Assembly (NCBI GenBank): GCA_021777335.1
Contig: JAJYDT010000020.1
Location: forward strand, 1-36,823
Direction: 5' to 3'
DNA: 36,823 nucleotides
DNA from: Pseudomonadota bacterium
Lineage (GTDB): Bacteria > Pseudomonadota > Gammaproteobacteria > Acidiferrobacterales > Acidiferrobacteraceae
Every line of letters begins with the position of its first letter. Position 1 is the first letter of the stretch. The notes beneath the pieces are model-generated. The model saw only the letters and a program-made list of their open reading frames with translations, had not been told where the DNA came from and did no database searches. Shown here piece by piece: positions 15,595 to 25,026 of this stretch. Position numbers and translations under genes: made by a program.

Positions 15595-16278
15595 TCAGGC
15601 CCGGCTGTTGACGGCACGCGCGGTGTGCAGCGGGCCCTGGGTCGGTTGCGGTAGTACCGCATGGCCGCCCGTCAAACGGTTCAAAAGCATCGTCTTGACA
15701 AGATCCAGATGATGCAGGATCAGGCGGATCTCGTTATTCAGCGCATTGAACGCAAGAAGACCAATCATCGCAACAAACAGGCCACACGCTGTCGCCACCA
15801 AGGCATCGGCGACACCACCAGTCACGACCGTGGGCGTGTGTGCGCCATGACCAAGGATCGCGAAGGCATGAAACATGCCGATGATTGTGCCAAACAGCCC
15901 AAGCAGCGGCGCAAGTGTAACAATGGTATCTAATACCCACAGACGGCGGTCGAGATCGGGCGCGAGCAGTAGTACCGATTCTTCAATGCGCGTACCAAGC
16001 TGCTGCATGTCGGTGGGACCATGATGACGGAGCGCCGCCTGTAACAGCGCCGCCTCCGGCAATCCAACTGCCTTCTGCGCCAATGCCGCTAGCTGCGCGC
16101 GGCCAAGATCCTGGGACTCCGCAAGCTCATGCACAATGGCGCCCCCGCGGCGTATCGTGCGCAGCAGGTACCAGAAGCGGTCAACAATGACCGCAAGCGC
16201 CGCCAGAAGCAGCACCGCCATCACGTAAAGCACGCCATCCGAATAATTGACGAGATGAATCAGATATGCCCACGTCAT
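15595..16278 (-). CDS. exbB: ExbB-like proton channel protein (MotA/TolQ/ExbB family)
   Basis: Inner-membrane scaffold of the TonB motor. The 227-residue protein shows three membrane segments: residues about 15-37 (DGVLYVMAVLLLAALAVIV), about 117-140 within the conserved LDTIVTLAPLLGLFGTIIGMFHAF, and about 158-180 (ADALVATACGLFVAMIGLLAF). The LGLxGTIxGM and ALxxTAxGLxxAI patterns are diagnostic for the family, and the threonines lining the channel are present. The large cytoplasmic loop between the first two helices is typical. ATG 16278 has a strong ribosome binding site (AAGGAG, 7 bases). It heads the leftward unit exbB-micropeptide-exbD-receptor-tonB, with a palindromic region about 45-70 bases upstream. 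Confidence 0.93.
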   Translation of the reverse strand: MTWAYLIHLVNYSDGVLYVMAVLLLAALAVIVDRFWYLLRTIRRGGAIVHELAESQDLGRAQLAALAQKAVGLPEAALLQAALRHHGPTDMQQLGTRIEESVLLLAPDLDRRLWVLDTIVTLAPLLGLFGTIIGMFHAFAILGHGAHTPTVVTGGVADALVATACGLFVAMIGLLAFNALNNEIRLILHHLDLVKTMLLNRLTGGHAVLPQPTQGPLHTARAVNSRA

Positions 16279-16322
16279 ATGCCGCTCCTTGCTGATTGAC
16301 GTGCGCAGATTACGGGGGGTCT

Positions 16323-16349
16323 ATGACATGGTCATGACGTTTATATGAC
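16323..16349 (-). promoter_or_regulatory. candidate operator upstream of exbB
   Basis: ATGAC-ATG-GTCAT (16323-16335) is an inverted repeat. It overlaps GTCATGAC (16331-16338), and a further ATGAC lies at 16345-16349, giving four copies of one half-site within 27 bases. On the minus strand a CATATAAAC (-10-like) lies inside the same block. This is where a metal or ligand regulator of the TonB unit would bind; it does not closely match the E. coli Fur box. Inference only. Confidence 0.4.
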
Positions 16350-16798
16350 CATTGCATAAAACATCTTGGGTGACGTACCGGGGACGCGAATGATCCTCTT
16401 CCACGCCCCGGCATGTATTTATTTGCGTCATACGCGCCGTGTCTTGCACCGCAATGGGCGGCCCTCGGTGCCCGCTCGAACAATTCGATTTTATGACCAG
16501 GCGTTGGTCAGGTGAAAAACTCAATCCGAGCAGGCCTTAGGGGCATAAGGCCTTGGTCGAGCGGGAAACTGCTTGACGATCGGCACAGATGGGTAGCACA
16601 GAGCATCCGTTGTAACCAGTCTCTCGTTGCCCCGATCTCAGCCGGCACGATCCTGGTCGGTACGGCACTCTGGATCAGATACCTGCGTGCGGATGACCCA
16701 GCGCTGAAGTTATAGAGGATGCCCTGGTATCCATCCGCAACTGCATGCGACACATTCACGGGGTACACCAGGGCAACCCGCGATCACAAGAGAGCTGG
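16350..16798. other. intergenic region between argG 3' end and the TonB unit
   Basis: About 450 bases with no supported gene. Two opposing frames (16512-16715 and 16508-16768) mirror each other and have no ribosome binding site. The most obvious structure is the hairpin AGGCCTTA / TAAGGCCT at 16532-16539 and 16546-16553 with a GGGGCA loop and no T-tract. The region looks like decayed sequence, but I cannot assign an origin. Confidence 0.4.
16532..16553. repeat. 8-bp stem-loop
   Basis: AGGCCTTA and TAAGGCCT pair perfectly around a six-base loop. The following bases are TGGTCG, so it is not an intrinsic terminator in the rightward direction, and the other side is not T-rich on the minus strand either. 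Function unknown. Confidence 0.4.
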
Positions 16799-18016
16799 TT
16801 AGCGGGGTTCGCGGAGTTTGGCAGCAAGTCTCAGACGCAGGGCACTCAACTTGATAAACCCTTCAGCATCAGCCTGTCGGTAGGTCCCCTGATCATCCTC
16901 AAAGGTGGCAATCCTCGGCTCAAACAGCGAATCATGCTCTGACATCCGTCCGAGCACGGTCACGCCTCCTTTGTACAGTTTCAGACGCACGCGACCGTTC
17001 ACGCGTATCTGAGAGGCATCGATCAGCTGCTGCAACAGCTGCCGCTCAGGACTCCACCAATAGCCGTTGTAGATGAGGCTCGCGTAGCGCGGCATGATCT
17101 CATCCTTAAGATGAGCAACTTCCCGATCGAGCGTCAGCGATTCAATCGCCCGGTGTGCCTTCAGCAGGACAGTGCCGCCCGGGGTTTCATAGCAGCCGCG
17201 GGACTTCATGCCAACATAGCGATTCTCCACGAGATCGAGCCGGCCCACACCGTGGCGTGCGCCGATGTCATTCAGCGTTTCGAGCACGGTTGCTGGGGTC
17301 AAGCGATGCCCATCAATGGCCACCGGGTCACCCTGCTCATAGGAGATCTCGATGACGGCCGGCGCCCCTGGCGCCTGTTCCGGCGACACCGACCAGCGCC
17401 ACATCTCCTCTTCCGCCTCAGCCCACGGGTCTTCCAGAACCCCGCCCTCATAGGAAATATGGAGCAGATTTGCATCCATCGAATAGGGCGACTTCTTGCC
17501 ACGCTTCATCTCTACCGGGATCCCGTGGCGCTCGGCATAGGCAAGCAATGCCTCGCGCGAGGTGAGATCCCACTCGCGCCATGGGGCAATGACGTGGATA
17601 TCGGGGTTAAGCGCGTAGTAACCAAGCTCGAAGCGAACCTGGTCATTACCCTTTCCGGTGGCACCGTGAGCAACGGCATCCGCACCTGTCTCGCGCGCAA
17701 TCTCGACCTGCCGTTTCGCGATCAGGGGACGTGCAATCGAGGTCCCCAGCAGATACTCCCCCTCGTATACGGTGTTCGCGCGGAACATCGGGAACACAAA
17801 ATCACGGGCAAATTCCTCGCGTAGATCCTCGATGTAGCTCTCGCGCACACCCAGCGCCGCAGCCTTGGCCCGGGCACTCTCAAGCTCCTCGCGCTGACCA
17901 ATGTCAGCGGTGAACGTCACGACCTCGCAGCCGTACCGTTCCTGGAGCCATTTGAGAATTACGGATGTATCGAGCCCACCCGAATATGCCAGTACCACCT
18001 TCTTGATCTTCGACAT
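16799..18016 (-). CDS. argG: argininosuccinate synthase
   Basis: Joins citrulline and aspartate with ATP to form argininosuccinate, the penultimate step of arginine synthesis. The 405-residue protein has the N-type ATP-binding loop [15 protein letters not shown], the second nucleotide segment [11 protein letters not shown], and the signature [20 protein letters not shown] (citrulline and aspartate binding). [19 protein letters not shown] and [18 protein letters not shown] are typical of the type 1 enzyme. The upstream frame is open into the E2-E3 gene, but [14 protein letters not shown] from ATG 18016 is the normal family start. That ATG lies one base after the E2-E3 stop (TAG-C-ATG), so argG is the last gene of the pyruvate dehydrogenase operon, away from argD-argF. 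Confidence 0.97.
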   Translation of the reverse strand: MSKIKKVVLAYSGGLDTSVILKWLQERYGCEVVTFTADIGQREELESARAKAAALGVRESYIEDLREEFARDFVFPMFRANTVYEGEYLLGTSIARPLIAKRQVEIARETGADAVAHGATGKGNDQVRFELGYYALNPDIHVIAPWREWDLTSREALLAYAERHGIPVEMKRGKKSPYSMDANLLHISYEGGVLEDPWAEAEEEMWRWSVSPEQAPGAPAVIEISYEQGDPVAIDGHRLTPATVLETLNDIGARHGVGRLDLVENRYVGMKSRGCYETPGGTVLLKAHRAIESLTLDREVAHLKDEIMPRYASLIYNGYWWSPERQLLQQLIDASQIRVNGRVRLKLYKGGVTVLGRMSEHDSLFEPRIATFEDDQGTYRQADAEGFIKLSALRLRLAAKLREPR

Positions 18017-18017
18017 G

Positions 18018-20714
18018 CTAATCCGCCGCCACTGCCTTCTTTGCAAGCCGGTGCAGACGCATCGCCAGTCTGCGCGCCATCTCTCCAAACATCTCGGTCT
18101 GCGTCGGATGAGGGTGGATCGCCTGCCCGACCTGATCCAGAGTGAGGCCGGCTGACACCATGAGCACAGCCTCACCGATCAGCGTATCGGCGTGGTCGGC
18201 GAGCAGATGAACACCGATAACCCTCCCGCTCGTCTTGTCGGCCACCATCTTGATGAATCCATCCCGCTCATTGACCATCATCGCCTTTGCATCGATGCTC
18301 ATCGGCAACTTGATCTCTACCGGCTCAAGCCCCCGTTCGCGAGCCTGGTCAGCAGAGAGCCCGACAAACGCCGCCTGTGGGCGCGTAAAGATTACGCCGC
18401 AATCGCGTGCCGGATCGTAGGCAGCGGGCACGCCAAGGATTGTCGCCGCTGCCACGCGCCCCTGGTGGGCCGCGGTGTGGGCGAGCATGAGACCACCAAC
18501 AACGTCACCGACCGCGAAAATATGCGGCACACTCGTCCGGCACTGCAGATCCACGCGGATCACGCCGCGATCCACGGAAACTCCCGCGCGTTCCAGCATT
18601 AGCGGGCCGACAACCGGCCGTTTCCCGGTCGCGATCAGGACATGATCACAGCCGAACGCAGCAGTCTTGCCATTTGCACGGTAGGCAATGCGCATGGCCC
18701 CAGGTTTCCCCGAGATCCGCTCGACTTCGGCCATGGTTACAAGTGTCAGAAGACGCTCCTTGCCAAGAAGTTCGGCCAGCGTGCGGGCCACCTCGCCCTC
18801 GACCTCGGCGAGTGGCCGGTCCTTGGCCTCGAGTACCATGACCTTTGTCCCAAAGTCGGCAAAGATCTGGGCCATCTCAAGCCCGATGGCGCCGGCACCG
18901 ATGATGCCAAGGCGCTTCGGCACGGTCTTGAGCCCCCAGATCGTGTCAGAGGTAAGGACTCCCGGAAGGTCGTGACCCGGGATGGGCGGCACGAACGGAG
19001 GCGCCCCTGTCGCAATCACGGCAGCGCCGAACGTGATTTTTGTGCCGAACCGCGCGCTCCTGACTGCGGGACGACCATAAGGATCGCGTGTGCCACTCAG
19101 CAGATGCAGTTCGAGGGCGTGTTCTGATGCGAATCGCGCGATCGCGGTACGCATGTCGATTCTGACGCCCTTGTCGGTCTTAAGGGCCATCTCCCCACGC
19201 GCCTCCTGCACTCCTCGCCGAGCCTTTTCGAGACGGGCCCAATTGAGCGATGCGCGCGTCGTGCTCATAACACCGAGGTGACTGTCATGCTGTCGATCGC
19301 GTATGCGGTCGGCGGCTGCGCGCCAGGCCTTGGACGGGATGCACCCACGCCACAGGCACTCGCCCCCTGGAAACGGCGTATCATTGATAAGCACGACCTT
19401 CCTGCCATGAGCTGCGAGTTCCCGAGCGCAGTCTTCGCCCCCGGGACCACCCCCGATGATCGCCACGTCGTAATCCCAAGAGCCTTTGCCCGTAACTAGT
19501 GCAGGGGTAACAGGGGCAGCGGAAACACGCTCGCCACCAATCCATGATGGCTCCTCAACAAATCCGCGGAACGTGTTCAGGAACTTGGCAGCATCCGCAC
19601 CATTGACGATGCGGTGATCCGCAGTCAAGGTCACTGGCATACCCTGAGGTCCAGTCGTTGCGATGGCAAATATTGCCGATGTTCCCGGGACCGGGATCGC
19701 ATCGAACGCAGACACACCCAGCATGCCCATGTTCGAGATCGTAAACGTTGGATGCGAATATTCGGCCGGCTTCAGGCGACGCGCGCGCGCGCGCGTCACC
19801 AGATCCTTCCAGTCGGCATTCAGGTCTGGAAGCGGACGATTCAGCACGTTGCGCAGTACCGGCACGACGAGGCCCATGCCTTCCGTCTCGACCGCGATTC
19901 CGATATCTATCTCCGGGCGCTCGATGATCCGGTCTTCGTGCTGGTACACCGCATTGATCTTTGGATGACGTTTGATCGCAAGCGCCGCCGCTTTGGCCAA
20001 CGCAACGGTCAGCGAAACACCCGCCTTCCTTGCGACTTCGCTCAACCGCTCGGGACGTACGGGTACGGTCACGCGGAAAAGCGGCATCGAGAGCGAGAAT
20101 TCCATGTTATGACTGACCGCTTTTTCCATGCTGTCCATGGGGCGGCCTTTACCAGGCACCTGGAATACTCTCTTTGCAGCCGCCGCCTGGCCTGAATCCG
20201 ATGCCGCGGACACGTCAGATGCGACGATCGCGCCCGTGGCGCCACTGCCCGTGAGGCTGTTGATATCAATGCCGTGCGCGCCCGCAAGCTGCCGCGCATA
20301 CGGCGTTGCCTGTCCAGAACGTGGTCTCGGTGCCGGGGAAGCCCCATGCGGCATGGCCGGTATACGGGTCTTCGGCGCAAGTACAGAACTTGAGACGGCC
20401 GCAGATACAGGTAGCAGGAGGTCCGCATGGGTCTCACGGGCCCGTCGCTCCTCGCGCATGACCTGCCCGGCCTCCGCGACCAGATAGGCAATCGCCTCCC
20501 CCACCGGCACAACGCTCCCGGCGGATATGAGCGGTCCCGACAGGTAACCCTCGTGGAACACCTCGACATCCATGATGGCCTTGTCGGTCTCCACCGTGGC
20601 CACCACAGTACCTCGACTGATGTGATCTCCGATCCTCTTCTCCCATGACACGAGGGTACCTTCGGTCATGGTATCGGAGAGCTGTGGCATCTTGATAAGA
20701 TAGGATTCCGGCAT
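18018..20714 (-). CDS. fused pyruvate dehydrogenase E2-E3 (dihydrolipoyl acetyltransferase / dihydrolipoyl dehydrogenase)
   Basis: One 898-residue polypeptide holds two subunits of the pyruvate dehydrogenase complex. Residues 1-82 are a lipoyl domain with the modified lysine K45 in [10 protein letters not shown]; about 135-168 is the E1/E3-binding domain ([15 protein letters not shown]). About 185-392 is the acetyltransferase domain with the active-site histidine H367 in [11 protein letters not shown], where the usual DHRxxDG aspartate is Asn371. From 412 a flavoprotein follows: FAD box [12 protein letters not shown], redox cysteines C453 and C458 ([13 protein letters not shown]), NAD box [13 protein letters not shown] and the catalytic histidine in HPHPTQTE (H869). 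The disulfide motif reads CLWRGC rather than the CLNVGC of ordinary E3. The gene follows pdhB by 31 bases and precedes argG by one. Confidence 0.95.
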   Translation of the reverse strand: MPESYLIKMPQLSDTMTEGTLVSWEKRIGDHISRGTVVATVETDKAIMDVEVFHEGYLSGPLISAGSVVPVGEAIAYLVAEAGQVMREERRARETHADLLLPVSAAVSSSVLAPKTRIPAMPHGASPAPRPRSGQATPYARQLAGAHGIDINSLTGSGATGAIVASDVSAASDSGQAAAAKRVFQVPGKGRPMDSMEKAVSHNMEFSLSMPLFRVTVPVRPERLSEVARKAGVSLTVALAKAAALAIKRHPKINAVYQHEDRIIERPEIDIGIAVETEGMGLVVPVLRNVLNRPLPDLNADWKDLVTRARARRLKPAEYSHPTFTISNMGMLGVSAFDAIPVPGTSAIFAIATTGPQGMPVTLTADHRIVNGADAAKFLNTFRGFVEEPSWIGGERVSAAPVTPALVTGKGSWDYDVAIIGGGPGGEDCARELAAHGRKVVLINDTPFPGGECLWRGCIPSKAWRAAADRIRDRQHDSHLGVMSTTRASLNWARLEKARRGVQEARGEMALKTDKGVRIDMRTAIARFASEHALELHLLSGTRDPYGRPAVRSARFGTKITFGAAVIATGAPPFVPPIPGHDLPGVLTSDTIWGLKTVPKRLGIIGAGAIGLEMAQIFADFGTKVMVLEAKDRPLAEVEGEVARTLAELLGKERLLTLVTMAEVERISGKPGAMRIAYRANGKTAAFGCDHVLIATGKRPVVGPLMLERAGVSVDRGVIRVDLQCRTSVPHIFAVGDVVGGLMLAHTAAHQGRVAAATILGVPAAYDPARDCGVIFTRPQAAFVGLSADQARERGLEPVEIKLPMSIDAKAMMVNERDGFIKMVADKTSGRVIGVHLLADHADTLIGEAVLMVSAGLTLDQVGQAIHPHPTQTEMFGEMARRLAMRLHRLAKKAVAAD

Positions 20715-20745
20715 GGCGTTCCCGTCCTTGCTCTAAAACGATCGC

Positions 20746-21726
20746 CTACAACCGTCCCAGTACATTGAGTGCGCCCCGATAGACATCCTCGACATCAGGG
20801 ATCGCCGCCCTTTCCAGGCTCCGGTTATAGGGAACCGGAACATCGGCCGCGTGTACGCGCATTGGCTGCGCATCCAGTGCGAAGAAGCACTCCTCAATGA
20901 CCACCGAGATAATCTCGGACCCGACACCAACTGCAGCCTCGTCCTCCTCGGCAACCAACATCCGGTGCGTCTTCTCCACCGAGCGCCGGATCGTCTCACG
21001 GTCAATCGGCTTGAGTGCGCGCAGGTCAATCACCTCCGCCGACACCCCATCCTTCGCGAGCCGCTCGGCAGCTGCAAGACAGAGATGCACGCTATAGTTG
21101 TATCCAACCAGCGTGATATCGTGGCCCTCGCGTACCACTTCGGCCCCTTCAAGCGGACGGAAGGTCTCTGTGTCAGGGACCTCACCCCGCATATTGTACA
21201 TGCTCTCATGTTCGATCATGATCACGGGATCATTGCAGCGAACCGCCGACTTCAACATCCCGTAGGCATCAAGCGGCCCGCGTGGCGTCACGACGCGCAA
21301 TCCAGACGTGCTCATGAACATGCGTGCAAGTCGCGCCGAATGCTGCGCTGCCAGCTGATGGGCGGTGCCGCCTGGAGTGCGCATAACGATTGGGCAGGAC
21401 ACGCGGCCGCCGGACATATAACGGATCTTCGCGGCCGCGTTGATAAGTGTGTCGAGCGCAAGCAGTGCGAAATTGATCGACATGATCTCGATGATGGGTC
21501 GCAGACCGGCCATCGATGCACCAATGCCAATGCCAACATAGGAATTCTCCGAGATGGGCGTATCGATGATGCGCTTATCGCCATATTTCTGGTACAACCC
21601 GGAAGTGGCCTTGTAGGTGCCGCCCGCAATACCGATATCCTCACCCATCACGATAACCTTCGTGTCGTTTGCGAGTTCCTCGTCATGTGCGCGGCGGATA
21701 GCCTCCCAATACGCCATTTCACTCAT
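20746..21726 (-). CDS. pdhB: pyruvate dehydrogenase E1 component, beta subunit
   Basis: Forms the alpha2-beta2 E1 enzyme that decarboxylates pyruvate with thiamine diphosphate and loads the lipoyl group of E2. The 326-residue protein starts MSEMAYWEAIRRAHDEEL and carries the beta-subunit landmarks VIVMGEDIGIAGGTYKAT, the thiamine-contact segment IIDTPISENSYVGIGIGASMAG (broken here: IIDTPISENS, then YVGIGIGASMAG), VMRTPGG and a C-terminal transketolase domain with VIDLRALKPID. ATG 21726 is chosen over an upstream in-frame ATG 21777, because it fits family alignments and overlaps the pdhA stop by only eight bases. Confidence 0.95.
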   Translation of the reverse strand: MSEMAYWEAIRRAHDEELANDTKVIVMGEDIGIAGGTYKATSGLYQKYGDKRIIDTPISENSYVGIGIGASMAGLRPIIEIMSINFALLALDTLINAAAKIRYMSGGRVSCPIVMRTPGGTAHQLAAQHSARLARMFMSTSGLRVVTPRGPLDAYGMLKSAVRCNDPVIMIEHESMYNMRGEVPDTETFRPLEGAEVVREGHDITLVGYNYSVHLCLAAAERLAKDGVSAEVIDLRALKPIDRETIRRSVEKTHRMLVAEEDEAAVGVGSEIISVVIEECFFALDAQPMRVHAADVPVPYNRSLERAAIPDVEDVYRGALNVLGRL

Positions 21727-22729
21727 GGCGCGCCCCCTGTTGCAGCGGTCCGACCCAGCGGGGATCGCGCTCCTCAAGACAGTACCTGGTCAGATCTTCC
21801 ACGCGCGGCTCTGGACTTTCCTCCGCGAACTTCACGACGTCACTCTCGATTTCCTCCTGCACCGAGCGTTCTATGTCCCGGATGCCCTCCTCGGTCAATA
21901 TCTTTTTCTGTTTAAGCCGCTTTGAGTAAATAAGGATCGGATCACGCGCGGCCCACTGCTGCTCCTCCTCCTTGCTGCGGTACGCATTGGAATCGGACAT
22001 GGAATGACCGCGGGTACGATACGTGAGGAACTCGATGAAATAAGGTCCTTTGCCCGCACGCACGTGGTCCACGGCATTCCGGGCCGCTTCCATGACAACC
22101 TCGATATCCTGCCCATCATGCTGGCTGGACGGAACGTTGTATCCGCATGTACGTTTGTATTGATCCACAACCGCCGTGGAACGGTCGATCCGAGTGCCGA
22201 TCGCATACAGGTTGTTTTCGCATACAAAAAGCACCGGCAGTTTCCAGAGCGAGGCCATGTTCATGGTTTCGTGGAACGTGCCCTGGTTGTTTGCGCCATC
22301 CCCAAGAAAACAGATAGCAATCTGATCCGTACCCTGGTATTGACTCGCGAGCGCGAGCCCCGCTGCAAGCGGAAACGGCTGCCCGACCAGCGCGTACCCA
22401 CCCATGAACCGGACGGTCGGATCGAAGATATGCATTGATCCACCCCGGCCGCGGGACGAGCCGGTCTCCTTGCCGTAGAGTTCCGCCATGACCTCGCGGG
22501 CCGGCGCCCCTGCCTTGATCGCGTGGATATGATCGCGGTAACCGGAAATGACGTAATCGTGCCCGGGACGGGCCACCTCGAGAACACCGGTGGCAATCGC
22601 CTCCTGCCCGGAATAGAGGTGCAGAAAACCCCCGATCTTGCGTTCCATGTAGGCTTCAAAACAGCGCTCTTCAAAGCGCCGGTAAAAGATCATCTCGCGC
22701 AATAACCGTTTCTGATCCGCGGCGTTCAT
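21719..22729 (-). CDS. pdhA: pyruvate dehydrogenase E1 component, alpha subunit
   Basis: Thiamine-diphosphate-binding subunit of the heterotetrameric E1, the type found in Gram-positives and many autotrophic or acidophilic proteobacteria rather than the single-chain AceE of E. coli. The 336-residue protein begins with the helix KRLLREMIFYRRFEERC, has GSSRGRGGSMH, the ThDP motif GDG (143-145) to NN (172-173) with the expected 26-residue spacing, and the regulatory-loop-like YRTRGHSMSDSNAYR. It is the first gene of the pdhA-pdhB-E2E3-argG unit and is divergent from the aminopeptidase gene 153 bases away. On the minus strand TTGACC with GATCAT 17 bases later (about 22846-22874) could be its promoter. 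Confidence 0.95.
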   Translation of the reverse strand: MNAADQKRLLREMIFYRRFEERCFEAYMERKIGGFLHLYSGQEAIATGVLEVARPGHDYVISGYRDHIHAIKAGAPAREVMAELYGKETGSSRGRGGSMHIFDPTVRFMGGYALVGQPFPLAAGLALASQYQGTDQIAICFLGDGANNQGTFHETMNMASLWKLPVLFVCENNLYAIGTRIDRSTAVVDQYKRTCGYNVPSSQHDGQDIEVVMEAARNAVDHVRAGKGPYFIEFLTYRTRGHSMSDSNAYRSKEEEQQWAARDPILIYSKRLKQKKILTEEGIRDIERSVQEEIESDVVKFAEESPEPRVEDLTRYCLEERDPRWVGPLQQGARHE

Positions 22730-22792
22730 CAGTCTCTCAATCTTTTATGGAATGGTCCCGGCGACCCGCAACGTCGTGGTGGGGGTTGAACG

Positions 22793-22807
22793 GCCAGCTA
22801 CGCTGGC
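22793..22807. repeat. stem-loop in the pdhA/pepA divergent region
   Basis: GCCAGC-TAC-GCTGGC is a perfect 6-bp stem located 64-78 bases upstream of pdhA. It lies between the two divergent starts and may be an operator or an mRNA hairpin in the pdhA leader. No T-tract follows on either strand. Confidence 0.35.
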
Positions 22808-22882
22808 TGGTTCTAGCCGGCAACGCAGGCGCGGGGTATGATCGTTTTTTTACCGATACAGGTCAAGGCATAAGAAGAACGG

Positions 22883-24397
22883 ATGAAGGTCCCCTATACC
22901 GCGCTCAAGCTGCCCAAACTGCTATGGGAGCGGCACCCGCTGTCGGAAGAGCGCTTGGCAGTCGAGACAAATGCGATTTTCCTGGTTGGGAACGGGCAAC
23001 CCGTGCGTGGTCTGCCCTATGGCGCGGTCCTACACGAGCGGATGCGGCGACATCGCTATTCCGGGGACTCGGCGGATCCGTTCCTGATCGATCTCCCGAA
23101 TGATGTCGGCACCCGCCTTGCGCTCAGTTACGTCGACGAAAGCGAGACACCATTTGCAGCGCTGACGCGCGCCCGCAAGCTGCTTGGCATGCATCTGGGG
23201 GCGGCACGGCTCTGTGTCGGCTGCTTCGGCATCTCCAGAGCCGTGGCGAGCCGAGCGCTGAAGGCCGTCATCGCTGCCACACTCTCGGGGCGGGCGACCA
23301 TGCCGGATTTCCGTAGAAACAAGGGGCAGGCGGAACCGCGCCTTGCCGTGATCCGCGTGGCTGGCCCGAACATCACACCGGAATTGCCAAGGCTACTCGC
23401 AGAGGCACGTGGTAATCACTTGGCGCGCTATCTCACGACCCTGCCCGCAGATCGTCTCACACCCGGAATCTACCGTGCGGAGGCGACCAGGATCGCGCGC
23501 TCCTACAACTGGCATCATGAGTTCCTCGACGAGAAAAAACTGGCGGCGCGAAAAGCAGGCGCATTTCTCGCCGTCACCCGTGGCTCTCCTGATCGTGACG
23601 CCGGGATCCTGAAACTCAGCTACCGTCCGCGCGGAGAATCGGCAGCAGCGCTTGCGCTTGTGGGTAAAGGGATATGCTTCGACACGGGTGGTGTGAATCT
23701 CAAGGGTGCACGGCACATGTATGGCATGCACGAGGACATGGAGGGCAGCGCCGTGGCGCTCGGAACACTCGCTGCACTTACCGAACTGAAAGTGCCGTTT
23801 GGCGTCGACGCCTGGCTAGCCCTTGCGCGCAATGATATCGGGCCAAGCGCCTACCGACCAAACGAGGTCGTGACCGCACTGAACGGGACGACGATTGAGA
23901 TAGTCCACACCGACGCCGAAGGCCGAATGGTTCTGGCCGACACATTGTCGCTCGCCTCAAGCACACAGCCGCAACTCATCATCGATTATGCGACTCTGAC
24001 GGGCGCCTGCGTCTATGCGCTTGGCACACGCTACAGCGGTGCCATGACCAACAGACCGGCCCTTGTCGAACCGATCATCCAGTCCGGCCGGGACTCAGGC
24101 GAACGGGTGTGGCCATTCCCCATAGACGACGATTACGGTGAGGCGCTAAAAAGCGATATTGCCGATGTGAAACAGTGCGTACTGGAAGGCGAAGCTGACC
24201 ACATTATGGCAGCACTGTTTCTCCGGCGTTTTCTTGTTGGCGATCCGGACTGGATCCATCTTGACCTGTCGGCTGGCCGTCACAAGGGCGGGCTCGCGCA
24301 TATTGCCAGTGATGTCACCGGCTTCGGTGTCTACTTCACACTGAACCTTCTGCTCGACCATAATCTGCTGCCGGCCGCGCCCGCACGGAAACGATAG
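22883..24397 (+). CDS. M17 family leucyl aminopeptidase
   Basis: Cytosolic two-metal aminopeptidase removing N-terminal residues from peptides. The 504-residue protein has the M17 metal-binding core: VGKGICFDTGGVNLK (lysine and aspartate ligands), MHEDMEGSAV, the signature VHTDAEGRMVLADTL (the usual NTDAEGR has His instead of Asn), and the C-terminal LSAGRHKGGLAHIASDVTGFGV. The N-terminal domain is diverged from E. coli PepA, which also binds DNA, so a regulatory role should not be assumed and no symbol is given. A ribosome binding site AAGAAGAACGG precedes ATG 22883. A TATGAT box at about 22838 may belong to its promoter. The PNPOx-like gene follows after 6 bases. Confidence 0.92.
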   Translation: MKVPYTALKLPKLLWERHPLSEERLAVETNAIFLVGNGQPVRGLPYGAVLHERMRRHRYSGDSADPFLIDLPNDVGTRLALSYVDESETPFAALTRARKLLGMHLGAARLCVGCFGISRAVASRALKAVIAATLSGRATMPDFRRNKGQAEPRLAVIRVAGPNITPELPRLLAEARGNHLARYLTTLPADRLTPGIYRAEATRIARSYNWHHEFLDEKKLAARKAGAFLAVTRGSPDRDAGILKLSYRPRGESAAALALVGKGICFDTGGVNLKGARHMYGMHEDMEGSAVALGTLAALTELKVPFGVDAWLALARNDIGPSAYRPNEVVTALNGTTIEIVHTDAEGRMVLADTLSLASSTQPQLIIDYATLTGACVYALGTRYSGAMTNRPALVEPIIQSGRDSGERVWPFPIDDDYGEALKSDIADVKQCVLEGEADHIMAALFLRRFLVGDPDWIHLDLSAGRHKGGLAHIASDVTGFGVYFTLNLLLDHNLLPAAPARKR

Positions 24398-24403
24398 CAG
24401 ATT

Positions 24404-24982
24404 ATGGCTAAACTCTATGAGACCCTGACGCCGGAACTACGCTCGTTCATCGCCGCGCAACGGATCTTCTTTACTGGAAGCACCGCGGGCAGCGGCCGAA
24501 TCAATGTATCGCCGAAGGGCGCGGATACCTTGCGGATCCTGGACAACCATCGCTGTGCCTACGTCGACCTAACGGGCAGCGGCGCCGAAACGGGGGCCCA
24601 TGCACGGGCCGACGGCCGGCTCACCCTGATGTTCTGCAGCTTTGACGAGAAACCGCTCATCCTGCGCCTGTACGGAAAGGCCTCTGTCATAGCGCGCTCG
24701 ACGCGTGATTGGGACAGCATGCGGATACTGTTTCCCACGCACCCGGGTGCACGACAGATCATTCTTATGGAGATCGAATCCATCCAGACCTCATGCGGTT
24801 ATGTGGTCCCGCTGTTCATGTATCAGGGAGAGCGGGATACCTACCCCCGCTGGGCCGAAAAAAAGGGCGCGGCCGGGCTCGCCAAATATCAGCGGGAAAA
24901 GAATCAAAAAACCATCGACGGGCTGTCCACGGGCCTCGTCGTACCGGACACCGAAGACGATGCTCCCTTGCATTCCGGATGA
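24404..24982 (+). CDS. pyridoxamine 5'-phosphate oxidase-like flavin-binding protein
   Basis: A 192-residue split-barrel protein of the PNPOx-like family that probably binds FMN or a related cofactor. The N-terminal half shows FIAAQRIFFTGST, GRINVSPKGADTLRIL and YVDLTGSGAETGAHARADGRLTLMFCSF (given in parts: YVDLTGSGAET, HARADGRLTLMFCSF), the usual cofactor-binding face. The C-terminal half has YGKASVI and a Gln/Lys-rich tail (KYQREKNQKTIDGL). This subgroup (KRINVSPKG type) is distinct from PdxH, so I do not assign pyridoxine metabolism. It starts 6 bases after the aminopeptidase stop, implying one transcript. Confidence 0.88.
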   Translation: MAKLYETLTPELRSFIAAQRIFFTGSTAGSGRINVSPKGADTLRILDNHRCAYVDLTGSGAETGAHARADGRLTLMFCSFDEKPLILRLYGKASVIARSTRDWDSMRILFPTHPGARQIILMEIESIQTSCGYVVPLFMYQGERDTYPRWAEKKGAAGLAKYQREKNQKTIDGLSTGLVVPDTEDDAPLHSG

Positions 24983-25026
24983 GGCTGTCTTAGGCTACGA
25001 GCGCTCCACCAATCACTAGGAGGCGT

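Noticed and set aside
16508-16768. possible transposase remnant between argG and exbB
   Set aside because: The frame lacks any recognisable transposase motif and no terminal repeats or target duplications were seen.
17111-17824. 237-residue rightward frame inside argG
   Set aside because: Antisense to intact argG motifs.
19780-19795. alternating CG tract
   Set aside because: Falls within the E2 catalytic coding region as an Arg/Ala run near residues 308-314; explained by codon composition.
20851-21915. 354-residue rightward frame over pdhA/pdhB
   Set aside because: Antisense to E1 alpha and beta subunits with complete thiamine motifs.
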